NCBI GenBank assembly: GCA_902470835.1
Contig: CABRHR010000087.1
Span: forward strand, 1-9,061
From: an uncultured Collinsella sp.
GTDB lineage: Bacteria > Actinomycetota > Coriobacteriia > Coriobacteriales > Coriobacteriaceae
DNA: 9,061 nucleotides
Direction of reading: 5' to 3'
Under the pieces are notes generated by a model. It was not told the DNA's origin and did not search any database. It saw nothing but the letters and a program-made list of their open reading frames with translations. Positions 7,077 to 9,061 of the stretch are shown piece by piece. Made by a program: the position numbers and the translations under genes. The stretch's first letter is position 1; every line of letters starts with the position of its first letter.

Positions 7077-7805
7077 CTAGAACCTGCCTGGATGCTCGGC
7101 ACACAGATCGTCTCGCATGGCGTAGACGCGGTCCATGGCCTCGGACTCAAACCAGGCCAGGCGCTCCGTGCGCTTAAGCCCGGCCGGTGCGTCGGAAAGC
7201 GAGACGGCCTTGCCGGCGCGGATCCAGCACTTCTTGGGACGCATGATCTTTTTGCCTGCAGGCGTAATATCGGACCAGCCGCAGATGGCGAGCGGATTCA
7301 CGGGCGCCTTGCCCATCTGGGCGATAAGCGCAAAGCCACCGTGGACCTCGGGTTTGATCTCGCGCGAGCGGATGCGCGTGCCCTCGGGGAAGATCAGGAC
7401 GTCCTCGCCGCGCTGCAACGCATGCTGGGCGGCACGCAGGCACTTCATGTCGGCGGTGCCGCGCTCGACGGGAATGCCGCCCACGCGGCTAAAGGCCCAG
7501 CGCACGATCTTGCTCTTGGCAAACTCTGACTTAAAAATGGGGCGAATGCGGCGGCCGCCAAAGAACAGCGCCGTCTCTACAGCTAGGAGCTCGGCCATCG
7601 AGGTGTGGTTGCAGATGACCACGCTTCCACGGCCGTCCTGGCGCTCAAACAGCAGATCGGCATCCTCGACCTTCCAACGCCACATGAGCTTGGAGAAGGC
7701 CCAAAGGATGGCCATGACTACGACGACGGTGCCGCGGATGAGCGCTGGGAACTCTGCATAAGGAGCGTTGTAATAATCCTCGGGCGTCTGCTTAAACAGG
7801 CGCAT
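7077..7805 (-). CDS. plsC: 1-acyl-glycerol-3-phosphate acyltransferase, PlsC family (HX4E variant)
   Basis: PlsC-family enzymes acylate position 2 of lysophosphatidate to give phosphatidate at the inner face of the membrane. The protein has 242 residues with one likely membrane segment (about 22-42). Recognisable blocks are NHTSMAE (66-72), FKSEFAKSKIVRWAFSRVGGIPVERG (91-116, substrate-binding block ending in the IPVERG motif), FPEGTR (139-144) and PVNPLAI (168-174). The catalytic block is normally HX4D. Here His67 is followed at the expected place by Glu72 (codon GAG at 7590-7592), which is unusual. The rest of the fold looks intact, so I expect an active enzyme, but the exact acceptor is not proven. 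The presence of gpsA and plsY in the same gene run supports a role in phosphatidate synthesis. The start is marked by a near-perfect ribosome-binding site and lies 3 bp after cmk. Confidence 0.92.
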   Translation of the reverse strand: MRLFKQTPEDYYNAPYAEFPALIRGTVVVVMAILWAFSKLMWRWKVEDADLLFERQDGRGSVVICNHTSMAELLAVETALFFGGRRIRPIFKSEFAKSKIVRWAFSRVGGIPVERGTADMKCLRAAQHALQRGEDVLIFPEGTRIRSREIKPEVHGGFALIAQMGKAPVNPLAICGWSDITPAGKKIMRPKKCWIRAGKAVSLSDAPAGLKRTERLAWFESEAMDRVYAMRDDLCAEHPGRF

Positions 7806-7808
7806 GGG

Positions 7809-8495
7809 CTACCTCCTTTGGTTGATGAGGTCCTCGATGATCGAGACGACCTCATCGATGGTGTGAGCGGTGGAGTCGACGTGCACCGCGTCCTCGGCGG
7901 GAACGAGCGGTGCGACCTCGCGACTGCTGTCGAGCTTGTCGCGCTGCTTGAGGGCGTCGAGTGTCTCGTCGACCTCAGCCTCGAGCTGCTCGGTGGTGAG
8001 CGGCTGGGCATCGTTTTGGTGACGCTGAAGCACGCGGCGGCGGGCGCGCTCGCGCGGGTCGGCGGTCAGGAAGACCTTGACCTGCGCGTTAGGGAACACG
8101 ACGGTTCCGATGTCGCGACCCTCGGCCACGATATCGCGGTCCTCGGCTGCGCGGCGCTGGTGGATGAGCATGGCGGCGCGCACGCCTGGGTAGGCCGAGA
8201 CCTTGGACACGTTGGCGTCGACCTGCGGGGTGCGGATGGCGGCCGATGCGTCCTGGCCGTCGATGGTCAGGCGCGTGTCCTCGCCGGTGCCGTTGGTAAA
8301 GCGGATCTCGATCTGCTTGGCGAGGGCGTCGATTGCCGCCTCGTCATCTAGATCGATGCCGCGGTCGAGCGCAGCGAAGGTGACGGCGCGATACATGGCG
8401 CCCGTATCGAGCTTGTTAAAGCCCAGCTGGCGGGCGATCTCCTTGGCGATGGTGGACTTGCCGGAACCGGCGGGGCCGTCGATGGCGACGATCAT
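7809..8495 (-). CDS. cmk: Cytidylate kinase
   Basis: This soluble kinase phosphorylates CMP and dCMP with ATP, feeding CDP into CTP and dCTP pools. It recycles CMP released in phospholipid synthesis. The 228-residue length is standard. The P-loop is GPAGSGKST (7-15), followed by LDTGAMYRA (29-37) for CMP binding. EGRDIGTVVFPNA (125-137) and the lid/base-contact motif RDKLDSSREVAPL (185-197) are typical of bacterial Cmk. The start ATG has AAAGGAAG upstream at 8502-8509. It is separated from the pseudouridine synthase gene by 66 bp, the largest gap in the window, and is followed by plsC after only 3 bp. The cmk-plsC-ispH order is widespread in Gram-positive bacteria. Confidence 0.97.
   Translation of the reverse strand: MIVAIDGPAGSGKSTIAKEIARQLGFNKLDTGAMYRAVTFAALDRGIDLDDEAAIDALAKQIEIRFTNGTGEDTRLTIDGQDASAAIRTPQVDANVSKVSAYPGVRAAMLIHQRRAAEDRDIVAEGRDIGTVVFPNAQVKVFLTADPRERARRRVLQRHQNDAQPLTTEQLEAEVDETLDALKQRDKLDSSREVAPLVPAEDAVHVDSTAHTIDEVVSIIEDLINQRR
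7811..7819 (-). promoter_or_regulatory. plsC Shine-Dalgarno (AAAGGAGGT) overlapping cmk stop
   Basis: AAAGGAGGT on the minus strand is close to the full anti-16S consensus and ends within the cmk stop codon (AAAGGAGGTAG). The plsC ATG follows five bases after the site. It is the strongest ribosome-binding site in the window and suggests high, coupled translation of plsC. Confidence 0.8.
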
Positions 8496-8561
8496 GCAAT
8501 GCTTCCTTTCGATGGGTGACGTGCTGGTATGGTTCGCGGGCGTTGGGGTGCGGCGGGTTGC
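8496..8561. other. 66-bp intergenic gap between pseudouridine synthase gene and cmk
   Basis: This is the only real spacer in the window. It holds the cmk ribosome-binding site (8502-8509). I see no convincing -35/-10 pair and no terminator. The nearby inverted pair CGGG/CCCG (8554-8557 and 8566-8569) has only a 4-bp stem and no T-run. The gap could hide a weak internal promoter, but the sequence does not show one clearly. Confidence 0.5.
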
Positions 8562-9061
8562 CTAGCCCGTGTAGCGCTCGCGGTAGGTGTTGCGCTTGGG
8601 TGCGGAGCCGTGGCTGCCGTGGTGACGCGTGCGGCTGGCGGGCGTGTCTTGGGGCTTGTCGCCGTTGCGCTTGGCGCTCGCCTGCTTAGGCGGGATGCCG
8701 CCGGACTTGAGGATCTGCACCTCGCGGTCGGTGAGCTCGCGCCACGAGCCCTTGGCCACGTCCTTGAGCTCCAGGCCGGCAAAGTTACAGCGATGCAGGC
8801 GAATCACCGGGTGGTGGATCTTGCTCAGCATGCGCTTGACCTGGTTCTTGCGGCCCTCGCGGATGATGACCTCAACGGCGGTGGTCCCGGGCTTAACGCC
8901 TTGCGGGGCCACGGCCTCGGCTTCGCGCGCGTTGATGACACGGCAGATTGCCGGCTGGCACAGGCCGTCGTCGAGCTCGATGCCGCGACGTAGCGGGGTA
9001 AGATCGCGGTCGGACAGCTGTCCGTCCACGAGCGCCTGGTAGGTCTTGTAGACGTGCTTGC
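8562..9061 (-). CDS. rRNA pseudouridine synthase, RsuA/RluB family (5' part outside window)
   Basis: The enzyme isomerises specific uridines in ribosomal RNA to pseudouridine. Only the last 165 codons are visible. The frame stays open to the window edge, so the N-terminal S4 domain and the catalytic aspartate motif are not seen. The visible part starts within KTYQALVDG, then shows the typical LRRGIELDDG segment and EGRKNQVKRMLSKIHHPVIRLHR (8789-8858). It continues with GLELKDVAKGSWRELTDREV, which closes the catalytic domain. A GTG at 9027-9029 is internal to the conserved fold and is not the start. After about position 8702 comes a 46-residue hydrophilic tail rich in Lys, Arg, Pro, Ser and His, probably disordered and perhaps RNA-binding. 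RluB (23S) is the likelier assignment, because rluB-like genes often precede cmk in Gram-positive genomes. RsuA and RluE cannot be excluded from this part. Confidence 0.93.
   Translation of the reverse strand, partial: KHVYKTYQALVDGQLSDRDLTPLRRGIELDDGLCQPAICRVINAREAEAVAPQGVKPGTTAVEVIIREGRKNQVKRMLSKIHHPVIRLHRCNFAGLELKDVAKGSWRELTDREVQILKSGGIPPKQASAKRNGDKPQDTPASRTRHHGSHGSAPKRNTYRERYTG

Noticed and set aside
7605..8351. Plus-strand open frame opposite plsC and cmk
   Set aside because: It crosses two well-supported genes in antisense, and its sequence has no recognisable motif.
8554..8569. Possible terminator hairpin CGGG/CCCG at the end of the pseudouridine synthase gene
   Set aside because: The stem is only 4 bp with an 8-base loop, and no T-run follows on the minus strand.
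9027..9029. GTG as the start of the pseudouridine synthase gene
   Set aside because: The frame is open beyond it to the window edge, and the upstream codons encode the conserved KTY segment of the fold, so the GTG is internal.
1..9061. CRISPR array, tRNA or rRNA genes, phage genes or a defence system
   Set aside because: No regularly spaced repeats, RNA gene signatures, integrase, transposase or nuclease motifs were seen. Nearly all bases are accounted for by ten core genes.

Overview
The window is a single block of genes, all on the minus strand, with almost no space between them. It is GC-rich (roughly 60 to 65% by eye). The protein families, the gene order and the actinobacterial look of several motifs suggest a member of the Coriobacteriia. 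A gut Collinsella or a close relative is my best guess. That assignment is inference from sequence style and gene order, not from a database match.

Read in the direction of transcription (right to left), the order is: the 3' part of an RsuA/RluB-family 23S/16S rRNA pseudouridine synthase (8562-9061, cut by the window edge); cytidylate kinase cmk (7809-8495); a PlsC-type acyltransferase (7077-7805); ispH (6175-7074); a PDZ/radical-SAM protein of the DUF512 family (4730-6172); the ribosome-assembly GTPase der (3385-4719); plsY (2709-3392); gpsA (1692-2699); rpe (1002-1673); and a NifS/IscS-type cysteine desulfurase (48-995, cut at its 3' end). Apart from a 66-bp gap before cmk, spacings run from an 8-bp overlap to 18 bp. 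Several Shine-Dalgarno sites lie on or against the previous stop codon. This looks like one translationally coupled operon. I see no terminator, no convincing internal promoter, and no gene-free stretch of 300 bases or more.

Functionally the block joins membrane lipid synthesis to ribosome maturation and central metabolism. GpsA makes glycerol-3-phosphate, PlsY acylates it to lysophosphatidate, and PlsC acylates that to phosphatidate. Cmk helps supply the CTP that later forms CDP-diacylglycerol. IspH finishes the MEP isoprenoid pathway. Der and the pseudouridine synthase act on ribosomes or rRNA, and Rpe is a pentose-phosphate enzyme. The least understood member is the DUF512 protein. IspH, the DUF512 protein and the cysteine desulfurase are linked by Fe-S chemistry.

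The first 47 bases are not genomic. They are an Illumina Nextera adapter with the end of P5, an i5 index and the transposase mosaic end. The left boundary is therefore a library and assembly artefact, and the apparent stop codon of the desulfurase comes from the adapter. I found no mobile element, CRISPR array, RNA gene or defence system. Apart from the DUF512 gene and an unusual PlsC active-site motif, this is an ordinary core-genome region.
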